Shown here: positions 1 through 6,439 of the stretch, piece by piece
Position numbering within the stretch: position 1 is the first letter of the stretch
Layout: each line of letters opens with the position of its first letter
Assembly (NCBI GenBank): GCA_015522935.1
Contig: WALH01000088.1
Location: 1 to 8,273 of the forward strand
DNA length: 8,273 nt
Source: DHVE2 group archaeon
Lineage (GTDB): Archaea; Thermoplasmatota; Thermoplasmata; Thermoplasmatales; Aciduliprofundaceae
Reading direction: 5' to 3'
The notes under the pieces: model-generated
The model's database searches: none
Told to the model about the DNA's origin: nothing
Seen by the model: only the letters and a program-made list of their open reading frames with translations
Program-made: the position numbers and the translations under genes

Positions 1-1
1 T

Positions 2-469
2 CTTGAAAAATACGATTATGCCCTTAAAATACTGAGCAGTGCAAGAGATATGATGGAAAATATGGGAGATAGACAGGGTTTAATTGAGATTTTATTATAT
101 ATGGGAGATGCCTTTCTTCTTAAAGGCTCTGCGGACGAAGCGGAGAAAATTATAATGGATGCCATTGAGAGAGCTCAAAAATCAAAGAATGATGATCTTG
201 AATACGAGGCAAGAATAGTTCTTGGTTCAATATACCGCAACAAGGGAGATTACAGAAGAGCAATGATTGAACTCACAAAAACCATGAGATTTTTCAAACC
301 ACGAAATAAGATAAAACTGGCAAGGATTTACTGCGAATTCGCAAAGTTATGGATGAAGAAAGGTGATGAAGAAACAGGTAAAACATATATACGGAGAGCA
401 TCTGACCTTTATTCATCTCTCCATATGAAAGTTTGGAAAGAAAAATGTGAAAAATTATTCGCCCGTTAA
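2..469 (+). CDS. TPR-repeat protein, C-terminal part (5' end outside window)
   Basis: The reading frame is open from the first complete codon of the window to TAA at 467-469, so about 155 C-terminal residues are visible. They form alternating amphipathic helices with tetratricopeptide spacing. Examples are the helix pair containing MGDAFLLKGSADEAEKI, the next containing LGSIYRNKGDYRRAMIE, and a last one with FAKLWMKKGDEETGKTYI. The small-residue/G-D/Y-A pattern is typical of TPR. Such repeats bind peptides or partner proteins; here they may be the tail of a larger regulator or ATPase whose N-terminal domain lies upstream, which I cannot see. The ATG at 50 is internal, because the TPR pattern continues upstream of it. 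The 3' end overlaps the convergent GTPase gene by 15 bases. TPR architecture is fairly sure; the specific function is unknown. Confidence 0.8.
   Translation, partial: LEKYDYALKILSSARDMMENMGDRQGLIEILLYMGDAFLLKGSADEAEKIIMDAIERAQKSKNDDLEYEARIVLGSIYRNKGDYRRAMIELTKTMRFFKPRNKIKLARIYCEFAKLWMKKGDEETGKTYIRRASDLYSSLHMKVWKEKCEKLFAR
436..454 (-). terminator. Possible oligo-T terminator after the GTPase gene
   Basis: Read on the - strand, the bases immediately after the GTPase stop codon are two T-runs separated by CACA and then CTTTCC. This is consistent with an archaeal oligo-T terminator. It lies within the convergent TPR coding region, so the evidence is composition only. Confidence 0.35.
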
Positions 470-1258
470 TCTATTCAGTATCCCCAGTCTTTTTATTTTG
501 TTCTCCATAGCCTTATCCATGCCCAGATGATACATCTCTATGCGATATATTCTATCTATGAGTACACGAATTTTTCTGGGATCAGGTTCGCTCATATCGA
601 TTCCAAGAGCACGAATATTGGCTTCTATTATGGCCATGGCATCGTTCCAGTTTCCATACCTCTGGCAGAAATCTCTTACAATTTCATCCAGTAATGATTT
701 GGGATCACTCAACCCTTTTTCAGTCTCTCCTCCTGAGGGTATTGGTTTAAAAAGAAGCATTAATTCTGCAAGTGTGGAAAACGCTTTTTCAACATTTTCA
801 CCTGTTTTTGCACTCGTGAGGAGAAACGGTAAGCCCGTTATTTTGCTGAATTCTTCAAGATCGCTCATTTCAATTTCCCAATTTGGAAGATCACTTTTGT
901 TAGCCAGAAGCACACCAGGAACTCCGGCAACCTCCTCCAGTTTAGGAATCCAATAATGAAGAATACTGTAAAGTGTGCTTTTTCTCGTTATATCGCATAC
1001 AAAAAGTGCACCGTGACTGCCACGAAAAGCCGCACTCTGAACCTGTGTGTATCCTTGCTGTCCGAGAACGTCCCATATCACCAAGGTCAACTCATGCTTT
1101 TCAGCATCCATATTCACAGTAAGATGCTTTTTACTCACCTTCGTACCGATTGTTTGGATATATTCATCGCTAAATTGATTATAAACAAACCTTCTAACCA
1201 GCGAAGTTTTCCCAACCGCCAGATCGCCAAGGAGAACGATCTTCCTTTTTAACTCCAT
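455..1258 (-). CDS. Rab/Ras-like small GTPase with C-terminal helical extension
   Basis: This 267-aa protein has all the G motifs of a Ras-superfamily GTPase. They are the P-loop GDLAVGKTS (11-19), switch I threonine in QTIGT (T36), switch II WDVLGQQ (62-68) with the Gln in the catalytic position, NKSD (120-123) and TSAKTG (148-153). The G domain ends near residue 170. Residues ~171-267 form an additional, probably helical region (around YGNWNDAMAI and KIRVLIDRIY) that I do not recognise. There is no C-terminal cysteine, so Rab-type prenylation is unlikely. I chose ATG 1258 because the G domain begins immediately there and a TATA box sits 23 bases upstream; an in-frame TTG at 1315 would extend it into the preceding gene with no conserved sequence. 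It is a clear paralogue of the GTPase at 6435-6953. Its role (switch or scaffold) is unknown. Confidence 0.9.
   Translation of the reverse strand: MELKRKIVLLGDLAVGKTSLVRRFVYNQFSDEYIQTIGTKVSKKHLTVNMDAEKHELTLVIWDVLGQQGYTQVQSAAFRGSHGALFVCDITRKSTLYSILHYWIPKLEEVAGVPGVLLANKSDLPNWEIEMSDLEEFSKITGLPFLLTSAKTGENVEKAFSTLAELMLLFKPIPSGGETEKGLSDPKSLLDEIVRDFCQRYGNWNDAMAIIEANIRALGIDMSEPDPRKIRVLIDRIYRIEMYHLGMDKAMENKIKRLGILNRLTGE
488..506 (+). terminator. Possible oligo-T terminator after the TPR gene
   Basis: A T-rich tract (TCTTTTTATTTTGTTC) begins about 20 bases after the TPR stop codon. Archaeal intrinsic termination often uses such T-tracts without a hairpin. It lies inside the convergent GTPase gene, so its base composition may only reflect coding constraint. 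Confidence 0.3.
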
Positions 1259-1280
1259 ATCATTATAGTATTCTGCACCC

Positions 1281-1290
1281 GTATTTAATA
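1281..1290 (-). promoter_or_regulatory. TATA box of the 455-1258 GTPase (leaderless)
   Basis: The - strand reads GTATTAAATA, ending 23 bases before ATG 1258. Archaeal transcription starts about 22-27 bases after the box, so the transcript would start at or next to the start codon. No Shine-Dalgarno is visible. It sits in the 40-base gap after the rubrerythrin-like gene. Confidence 0.6.
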
Positions 1291-1298
1291 CTTTACCA

Positions 1299-1746
1299 TC
1301 AAAATCTTCCTTCAAACTCCACGTAATCCATATCGGTCATCATACTCTCGAAATCCACCATGTCGTCGTATTCCTGTTTTAAGATAAGATAATGTCCCTC
1401 TTCAATCTTGGCCATGTACAGCATCACTTTCTTCACATAATCATCATCTACCTTCCTCGCAATGTTTTCATAGTACTCCTTCGCACTTTTCTCAGCCTTC
1501 ATCGCCTGTTCCAGAAGAACCCTTATATCCTTTGTTGCACCTAATTCGTGAAATATTTTTATTTCCGGAAACTCTGGAATGGAATCCAGGTTTTTCGGCG
1601 GATTTATTTCCTTTCCAGGAAACATCTTGCGAAATAAGTTCTCAAGAACTTCGCGATGCTTTTTCTCCTCCTTGGCCAAAGCTTCGAGTCTCGCTTCTTA
1701 TACCAACAAGCAGCAAATCTTCCAGCTTGTACTTCGTTAAATCCAT
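1299..1746 (-). pseudogene. Rubrerythrin/ferritin-like gene broken by deletion and frameshift
   Basis: The original start is clear: ATG 1746 overlaps the upstream stop (TAATG) and follows a strong Shine-Dalgarno. The frame gives MDLTKYKLEDLLLVGIRSE, then shifts and stops at TGA 1642-1644 after 34 codons. The family sequence resumes in another frame around 1692, with RLEALAKEEKKHRE, and runs to TGA 1299. This downstream part holds the EEKKH motif of helix B, a second-half Glu helix (MKAEKSAKEYYE) and the last ligand motif EEGH, 30 residues later. Between the start segment and EEKKH only about 6 residues remain where diiron rubrerythrins have close to 30, so roughly 20-27 codons of helix A, including its Glu ligand, are missing. 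A TTG at 1679 could start a 126-aa remnant but has no ribosome site. It may be a true pseudogene, a strain-specific deletion or an assembly error. The intact family detoxifies peroxide or oxidises iron. Confidence 0.75.
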
Positions 1747-2036
1747 TACTCATCACCTCCCCTTTTCATTTCTTCCACCTCTTCTCTTCCTTCCTCGATG
1801 GAATCTACCGCTTCGGAGTCATATTTTTCAAGTAGAGTAAGAAACTCGCCGAAGTGCTCCTTTTCTTCCCTCGCAATGTCTAAAAAGACCTTTTTGATCA
1901 GTTTGTCCTGTGCCAGAGAGGCAAGTTGCTCATAGAGGTTTATGGCATCAAGTTCCGCTATTATTCCTATGCGAATAAGTTCATCATCTAAAAACTCTTT
2001 CGTGGCCTTCAGATCAAATGGTATTCTTGAGAGCAT
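1746..2036 (-). CDS. Encapsulated-ferritin-like (EncFtn) protein
   Basis: This 96-aa protein, MLSRIPFDLK..., has one two-helix ferritin-like hairpin rather than a full four-helix bundle. It carries GIIAELDAINLYEQLA (24-39) and DIAREEKEHFGEF (53-65). The likely iron ligands E28, E58 and H61 are spaced 30 and 33 residues apart, the spacing I recall for E32/E62/H65 of Rhodospirillum rubrum EncFtn. The sequence also strongly resembles the ferritin-like domain fused to the Pyrococcus furiosus encapsulin (from memory). Such proteins dimerise to build an Fe-binding ferroxidase centre and oxidise Fe(II), usually inside an encapsulin shell. No shell gene is in this window and I see no recognisable cargo-loading peptide in the C-terminus (EEVEEMKRGGDE). 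ATG 2036 is preferred over GTG 2045, because GGGTGAT lies 4 bases before ATG 2036. It is the first gene of an operon with the broken rubrerythrin-like gene. Confidence 0.82.
   Translation of the reverse strand: MLSRIPFDLKATKEFLDDELIRIGIIAELDAINLYEQLASLAQDKLIKKVFLDIAREEKEHFGEFLTLLEKYDSEAVDSIEEGREEVEEMKRGGDE
1751..1760 (-). promoter_or_regulatory. Strong Shine-Dalgarno fixing the broken gene's start
   Basis: The - strand GGAGGTGATG matches the 3' end of 16S rRNA closely and ends 4 bases before ATG 1746. It lies in the last codons of the EncFtn-like gene, giving translational coupling. It shows that the rubrerythrin-like gene originally began at 1746 and not at the later TTG. Confidence 0.75.
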
Positions 2037-2040
2037 ATTT

Positions 2041-2047
2041 ATCACCC
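2041..2047 (-). promoter_or_regulatory. Shine-Dalgarno deciding the EncFtn-like start
   Basis: GGGTGAT on the - strand ends 4 bases before ATG 2036. The alternative GTG start at 2045 lies within this site, which argues against it. Confidence 0.55.
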
Positions 2048-2065
2048 AACTACCAACCGCATACC

Positions 2066-2076
2066 GATATTTAACT
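2066..2076 (-). promoter_or_regulatory. TATA box of the ferritin-like operon
   Basis: The - strand AGTTAAATATC lies about 30 bases upstream of ATG 2036. It predicts a very short leader, just long enough to include the GGGTGAT ribosome site. Confidence 0.5.
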
Positions 2077-2099
2077 CTTTTCTTCAGTGCTCGAAAAGG

Positions 2100-2106
2100 T
2101 TAATTA
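2100..2106 (+). promoter_or_regulatory. Weak TATA-like element of ubiX (leaderless)
   Basis: TTAATTA ends 23 bases before ATG 2129, the same spacing as other leaderless genes here. No ribosome site precedes the ATG. The element is a weak match, so confidence is modest. Confidence 0.35.
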
Positions 2107-2128
2107 GGTAAAATCGCATTAAACAATT

Positions 2129-2677
2129 ATGAAAATCATTGTAGGAATAACAGGAGCATCTGGATTTGTGATAGGAATACGCCTTTTACAGATTCTCAAA
2201 AACCATGAAACCTACCTTATAATTTCTCCCAATGCAAAGGATATTTTGAATTTAGAGACAGATTATTCTCTTGAAGAGCTTGAGAAACTTGCATATAAAA
2301 TGTATGATAACTCTCAGATGAATGTGGATATCGCTTCAGGAACAAATAAATTTGATGCGCTTATCATTGCTCCCTGTTCAATAAACACGTTATCGAAAAT
2401 TGCCTGCGGAATAGAAGACAACCTCATCACCCGCGTGGCGGCGGTAGCCTTGAAGGAGGGAAGAAAGCTCATTCTCGTTCCAAGAGAGAACCCTCTCAGC
2501 ACGGTCGCTCTAAAAAGAATGTACGAGCTCTCATCCATGGGCGTGAAAATCGTTATGCCCATCCCCGCCTTCTATCTAAAGCCAAAAACAGTAAGTGCCG
2601 TGGTCGATTACACAGTGGGTAAAATATTGGATCTACTGGGCATCGAGCATGATCTCTACGAGCCGTATTTGCCATAG
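2129..2677 (+). CDS. ubiX: UbiX/Pad1-type flavin prenyltransferase
   Basis: This 182-aa flavoprotein is full length for the UbiX family. The N-terminal FMN loop GITGASG (6-12) is followed by APCSINTLSKIACGIEDNLITR (81-102 region), LVPRENPLS with R119/E120, PAFY (146-149) and a final VGKILDLLGI. The family attaches dimethylallyl phosphate to FMN to give prenylated FMN, the cofactor of UbiD-type decarboxylases. In archaea these act in several decarboxylations, including a variant mevalonate pathway described in Aeropyrum. Lys165 stands where I recall an Arg in bacterial enzymes (PaUbiX R185); this is conservative and unverified. No ubiD gene is in the window. It appears monocistronic, divergent from the ferritin-like operon and tail-to-tail with the next gene, overlapping it by 22 bases. 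Confidence 0.9.
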   Translation: MKIIVGITGASGFVIGIRLLQILKNHETYLIISPNAKDILNLETDYSLEELEKLAYKMYDNSQMNVDIASGTNKFDALIIAPCSINTLSKIACGIEDNLITRVAAVALKEGRKLILVPRENPLSTVALKRMYELSSMGVKIVMPIPAFYLKPKTVSAVVDYTVGKILDLLGIEHDLYEPYLP

Positions 2678-3639
2678 TACCAGCGTAGGAAGATGAACAT
2701 AATTCCCACAGATGCCCCGAGTAGTATCAGGTATATCAGTCCACTGAAAAGATAGATGAAATAAAGTACAAGCAAACCTATTCTCGTTCCAAGTATCACG
2801 TACTTTGCATTTCTCTCCTGAACAGGCCCGACTTTACCAGAATTTTTGGACGCCCAGTAATTTTCTATTTTTCTGAATGAGTAGCTTGCTACCAAAAACA
2901 GGATGAAGAGAAGCAAGGGAGATTCCAGAGGATCAAAGCGGGAGTATCTCACCACATGATTGTAATCACTGCTCATAAAGAACTCTCCGACTATAAATCT
3001 GTAGGATGTGAGCCCCGCAGGCATATTTTCAAAGTTTCCAAATCCAGCCATAACTTCATAATGGGAACTTTCAAGATACGTGGATTTGAGAGCAGGGAAT
3101 TTGACAAAAAGCTGACTTTCGTTGTCCACCAGCGCGAGAAATGGCGCATAAAACAGGTTGTGAGGAATTATAACAACGTTTTGGTTCTCCAATGGTTCCC
3201 CGCGGACAAGCATTTTCAGAGTTATTGTAGATGTAGAGTTCACCTCTCCTATAAGTCCTTCCACATCTCCAGCGTCGTTAAGTATGCCGTGAGTATCGTC
3301 GTGGAGGGGATCAGCCCTGTAAAGACGCACAAAAGATAGATATCCACATCCAGATTTGTTCTTCTCTATAACAGGCTCCAGTTTTTGCTTGAAGTAGTGG
3401 GATGCTGTGGCAAGGTCTATGGCATTCACATGGTACTCTTCAGCTACAGCTTTTCTCAGCTCTTTAGCAATTTCACCGGAAATTGTCCAAGTAATGTGTC
3501 CACCGTAAACCGCAGGATATTCTAAAATTTGAAGGTCAGAATCAATTTTTATTGTGTTCCCCGCACTCTGAGCGCTGTTAACAGGTAAAATCAGACTAAA
3601 AGCCAATAGGATGATGAAAGCAACGGTGATGCGTTTCAT
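2656..3639 (-). CDS. Membrane-anchored extracytoplasmic protein of unknown function
   Basis: I do not recognise this 327-aa protein. It starts with a typical Sec signal peptide (MKRITVAFIILLAFSLILPV, then NSAQSAG, likely cut near residues 23-27). About 210 residues follow that should lie outside the cytoplasm, rich in aromatic and charged residues, with possible N-glycosylation sequons at N134 (NST) and N173 (NES). The C-terminal region has three hydrophobic stretches, near 241-254, 281-300 and 301-319, with a basic loop between the first two. The start at ATG 3639 is supported by the signal peptide and a TATA box 22 bases upstream; a longer in-frame reading from 3750 runs through the end of gcvPB and is not believable. 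It converges with ubiX and overlaps it by 22 bases. A surface sensor or envelope-maintenance protein would fit the topology, but no function can be assigned. Confidence 0.85.
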   Translation of the reverse strand: MKRITVAFIILLAFSLILPVNSAQSAGNTIKIDSDLQILEYPAVYGGHITWTISGEIAKELRKAVAEEYHVNAIDLATASHYFKQKLEPVIEKNKSGCGYLSFVRLYRADPLHDDTHGILNDAGDVEGLIGEVNSTSTITLKMLVRGEPLENQNVVIIPHNLFYAPFLALVDNESQLFVKFPALKSTYLESSHYEVMAGFGNFENMPAGLTSYRFIVGEFFMSSDYNHVVRYSRFDPLESPLLLFILFLVASYSFRKIENYWASKNSGKVGPVQERNAKYVILGTRIGLLVLYFIYLFSGLIYLILLGASVGIMFIFLRWYYGKYGS

Positions 3640-3660
3640 ATCTGAATAAAAGGGAGAAAG

Positions 3661-3670
3661 ATATTTAATA
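3661..3670 (-). promoter_or_regulatory. TATA box of the membrane-protein gene, overlapping the gcvPB stop
   Basis: The - strand TATTAAATAT ends 22 bases before ATG 3639 and contains the TAA stop of gcvPB. No Shine-Dalgarno lies before the ATG, so a leaderless transcript is expected, separate from the gcvP operon. The T-rich stretch that follows (TCTTTCTCCCTTTTATTC) could also help terminate gcvPB transcripts. Confidence 0.6.
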
Positions 3671-5080
3671 TTTGTCCTTCCATGTAAGCACAGGTTTTCT
3701 CGCTGCCAGAACGTCATCCACCCTTTTAACAGCTGTGTTGTGCGGAGCATCTTTGAGGATATCTGGATTCTCTTCCGCCTCTTTGGCTATCTGAATCATT
3801 ATCTCTGCAAATCGATCCAAAGTTTCTTTATTTTCGCTCTCCGTTGGCTCTATCATCAAAGCTTCATGCACAATCAGCGGAAAGTAAATCGTTGGGGCAT
3901 GAACTCCGAAATCTAAAAGGCGTTTAGCAACATCTAACGCGCGAGCGTTCTTGGGTTTCACAACAAATTCATGCTTCCTCAAATCCTTATAGGGCAAGTC
4001 ATAGTAGGGCTTAATCCTCTCCTTCAAATAGTTGGAATTCACCACAGACCTTATAGCAGCTTCTTTCAATCCTTCACCGCCCAATCTCTTTATGTACGCC
4101 CAAGCTTTGACCATCACTCCGAAGTTACCGAAGAAGGAACGAACTTTACCGATTGAATGCTTAACATTGTAATCCAGATAATACTTGGTTCCATCGTATC
4201 GCGCAATGGGCACGGGTAAGAAATCAACCAACTCACCGCGAACTCCAACCGGCCCACCTCCAGGGCCACCACCTCCATGCGGGGTGGAGAAAGTTTTGTG
4301 CAGATTGAGATGAACAATGTCGAACCCCATTAGTCTAGGCGAAGTGATGCCCATTATGGCGTTGAGATTGGCACCATCATAATAAAGGAGCGCACCGTTC
4401 TTATGCATAATCTTAGCGATTTCCACTATATCCTCCTCGAATATTCCAAGCGTATTTGGATTCGTGATCATGAAAGCGGCTGTTGTATCATCCACCACGC
4501 TTTCCAATGCTTCAATATCAACCATTCCCCGATCATTGGATTTTATCTCAATCACATTGAATCCGGCCATAGTTGCGCTTGCGGGATTCGTTCCGTGCGC
4601 GGAATCCGGAAGTATAACGTTCCTTCTCTTTTCCAGTTCCCCGTGAAATTCGTGATAAGCACGCACAAGAAACATACCTGTTAATTCACCATGAGCCCCC
4701 GCCGCAGGTTGCAGGGTAAAATCATCCATATCTGTTATCTTCTTCAGCATCTCCTGAAGTTCGTACATGATTTGAAGAGCACCCTGAACAGTTCTCTCAT
4801 CCTGATAGGGATGAAGGTACATGAACCATCTTGCAATTTCTTCATTCAACTTTGGGTTGTATTTCATGGTGCAGGAACCGAGGGGATAGGTGTTGATATC
4901 TATCCCGTAATTCATTTGCGACAATCTTGTGTAGTGGCGCACAACCTGCCATTCCTCAAGATTGGGGATGTTCAGTTTCTCCCTCTTCAAATTCTCAGGC
5001 AAATCAACATCCACGCTTCTTTCCTCTTCTCCTTTCAATTCTATGAGAAGAGGTTCATCGTAGGTGGCCTGATGGTACAT
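3665..5080 (-). CDS. gcvPB: Glycine dehydrogenase (decarboxylating), subunit 2
   Basis: This 471-aa protein is the PLP-binding half of a split P-protein of the glycine cleavage system. With GcvPA it decarboxylates glycine and passes the aminomethyl group to lipoyl-GcvH in the cytoplasm. Visible family motifs are the N-terminal YPLGSCTMKYNPK (65-77), LQPAAGAHGE (123-132), LPDSAHGTNPASA (157-169), DGANLNAIMG (235-244) and the PLP-lysine motif NLHKTFSTPHGGGGPG (K262). The C-terminal part has EPTESE near residue 425. Length is normal and no frame problems are seen. Its start lies 1 base after the gcvPA stop and has its own Shine-Dalgarno within the gcvPA end, so the two subunits are translationally coupled. 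GcvT, GcvH and lipoamide dehydrogenase must be encoded elsewhere. Confidence 0.97.
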   Translation of the reverse strand: MYHQATYDEPLLIELKGEEERSVDVDLPENLKREKLNIPNLEEWQVVRHYTRLSQMNYGIDINTYPLGSCTMKYNPKLNEEIARWFMYLHPYQDERTVQGALQIMYELQEMLKKITDMDDFTLQPAAGAHGELTGMFLVRAYHEFHGELEKRRNVILPDSAHGTNPASATMAGFNVIEIKSNDRGMVDIEALESVVDDTTAAFMITNPNTLGIFEEDIVEIAKIMHKNGALLYYDGANLNAIMGITSPRLMGFDIVHLNLHKTFSTPHGGGGPGGGPVGVRGELVDFLPVPIARYDGTKYYLDYNVKHSIGKVRSFFGNFGVMVKAWAYIKRLGGEGLKEAAIRSVVNSNYLKERIKPYYDLPYKDLRKHEFVVKPKNARALDVAKRLLDFGVHAPTIYFPLIVHEALMIEPTESENKETLDRFAEIMIQIAKEAEENPDILKDAPHNTAVKRVDDVLAARKPVLTWKDKY

Positions 5081-5081
5081 T

Positions 5082-6398
5082 TTAGACCACCTCCTTCAAA
5101 GCGGACACCAATTTATTCATATCCTCCTCACGATGCATCTCGGTTGTGCAGAGAAGCATGGAATTTGGGATATTGCGATAGCAACCCTCGTTGATCGGTA
5201 ATCCCCCGTGCACACCCTTTCCTATAATTTCCTTCGATATTTCGTGCGGATTTCTTGGAAGTTCTATCAAGAACTCGTTGAAGTGTGGGGAATCAAAGAT
5301 TGGGGCTTTGAATCCCGCAGTTCTCAATTTTTCCATTAGGAGTTTTGCGTTATCCATGTTCTTCTTCGCCAGTTCTTTCAAGCCATTCGCACCATAATAT
5401 GCAACAAATGCAACTGTAAGCACGGCGCAGAGAGACTCATTGGAGCATATATTCGAGGTGGCCTTCTGCCTCCTTATATGCTGCTCCCTTGTTTGAAGGG
5501 TCATAACGAATGCGCGATGCCCATCTTTATCAACGGTCTCGCCTATCAATCTTCCGGGCATTTTTCTAACATACTTTTTCTTAGTCGCAAAAACTCCTAA
5601 AAGAGGCCCACCGAAGCTTATGGGATTTCCCAAGATTTGACCTTCTCCAACAACTATATCCGCTCCATACTCACCGGGCGGTTTTAAAATTGCTAAACTC
5701 AGGGGATTAACACCAACTGTGTAAATGAACTTCTCTCCCAAATCTCTGATTCTTATCGAATTTTCATCAATTATTCCGAAGAAGTTGGGATTTTCCACGT
5801 AAACCATCGATGTATTTTCATTTATCATCTCATTGAGATTATCAAGATCAACCATTCCACGCTCGTTCAACCTGTATTTTCTTATCTTCATTCCCAATCC
5901 AAAGATGTAGTTCTTCAGAACGCTCTCCTTCTCCCAGTAGAGATTCTCCGGCACCAAAACCTCATTTTTTCTGTTTATGCGATACGCCATGCGAGCAGCT
6001 TCACCTAAAGATGTGGAACCATCGTACATTGATGAATTGGCCACTTCCATTCCTGTTAATTCGGCTATAACACTCTGATATTCAAATTGTGTTTGAAGCA
6101 TACCCTGCGATATTTCAGGTTGATAGGGCGTGTACGAAGTGTAGAATTCTGATCTTCCGGCGATTTCAAGGACTGCCGGGGGAATGTAATGGAAATAAAT
6201 CCCTGCACCTAAAAAAATGGGCATATCAAAAATTGTTTTGTTCTTCTTTGCAATTTCCTTCGCATATTGATATAAGGAGATTTCGTCCATCTTCTCGATA
6301 TCTATCCCATCTTTCCATACTTCTCTTGGCACATCTTTGAAAAGTTCTTTCCATGAATTCAGTCCCATTTCTCTAAGCATGAGTTCCCACTGCTTCAT
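5082..6398 (-). CDS. gcvPA: Glycine dehydrogenase (decarboxylating), subunit 1
   Basis: This 438-aa protein is the N-terminal half of the split glycine cleavage P-protein and forms an alpha2beta2 complex with GcvPB. Family motifs are FLGAGIYFHYIPP (62-74), TSYTPYQPEISQGMLQ (87-102) with FEYQ, ANSSMYDGSTS (120-130), GEGQILGNPISFGGP (251-265), RLIGET (283-288), and REQHIRR followed by KATSNIC (304-318). The PLP lysine is in the partner subunit, as expected for this half. Length is normal. The ATG at 6398 follows a C-rich stretch without a ribosome site and lies 36 bases after the upstream GTPase stop; an AT-rich box in that gap suggests its own leaderless promoter. I see no glycine-riboswitch-like leader; there is no room for one. 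Confidence 0.97.
   Translation of the reverse strand: MKQWELMLREMGLNSWKELFKDVPREVWKDGIDIEKMDEISLYQYAKEIAKKNKTIFDMPIFLGAGIYFHYIPPAVLEIAGRSEFYTSYTPYQPEISQGMLQTQFEYQSVIAELTGMEVANSSMYDGSTSLGEAARMAYRINRKNEVLVPENLYWEKESVLKNYIFGLGMKIRKYRLNERGMVDLDNLNEMINENTSMVYVENPNFFGIIDENSIRIRDLGEKFIYTVGVNPLSLAILKPPGEYGADIVVGEGQILGNPISFGGPLLGVFATKKKYVRKMPGRLIGETVDKDGHRAFVMTLQTREQHIRRQKATSNICSNESLCAVLTVAFVAYYGANGLKELAKKNMDNAKLLMEKLRTAGFKAPIFDSPHFNEFLIELPRNPHEISKEIIGKGVHGGLPINEGCYRNIPNSMLLCTTEMHREEDMNKLVSALKEVV
5087..5094 (-). promoter_or_regulatory. Shine-Dalgarno of gcvPB inside the gcvPA 3' end
   Basis: GGAGGTGG on the - strand lies 6 bases before ATG 5080, within the last codons of gcvPA. It fixes the start and indicates coupled translation of the two subunits. 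Confidence 0.75.
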
Positions 6399-6422
6399 AG
6401 GGAAGGGGTAAGAGCTTTCACA

Positions 6423-6439
6423 CCATAAAATTTTTTATT
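6423..6439 (-). promoter_or_regulatory. AT-rich promoter element of gcvPA-gcvPB
   Basis: The - strand reads AATAAAAAATTTTATGG, ending 25 bases before ATG 6398 and overlapping the GTPase stop codon. The best TATA match is TTTTATGG. Partial read-through from the GTPase gene is also possible. Confidence 0.45.

Noticed and set aside
540..956. Open frame of 138 codons on the + strand opposite the first GTPase
   Set aside because: It lies fully antisense to a gene with all G motifs intact and shows no independent evidence.
1259..1315. TTG-initiated extension of the first GTPase by 19 residues
   Set aside because: The extension overlaps the end of the rubrerythrin-like gene, carries no G-domain sequence and covers the TATA box. 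ATG 1258 fits the family start.
1299..1746. Programmed ribosomal frameshift in the rubrerythrin-like gene
   Set aside because: I see no slippery heptamer at the junction. About 20 or more family residues are missing, which frameshifting alone would not restore.
2097..2109. AGGT half-sites in the ubiX/ferritin-operon intergenic region as a second iron operator
   Set aside because: AGGT occurs twice as a direct repeat but no ACCT partner forms a dyad like that at 7029-7040.
3640..3750. ATG 3750 as start of the membrane protein
   Set aside because: The extra 37 residues run through the gcvPB C-terminal coding region and would bury a clear signal peptide and its promoter.
4691..5194. Open frame of 167 codons on the + strand opposite gcvPB/gcvPA
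   Set aside because: It is antisense to two certain genes, has no family features and no promoter or ribosome site; a shadow of gcvPB codon bias.
6399..6434. Glycine riboswitch before gcvPA
   Set aside because: Only 36 bases separate the GTPase stop from gcvPA, far too few, and no characteristic stem is seen.
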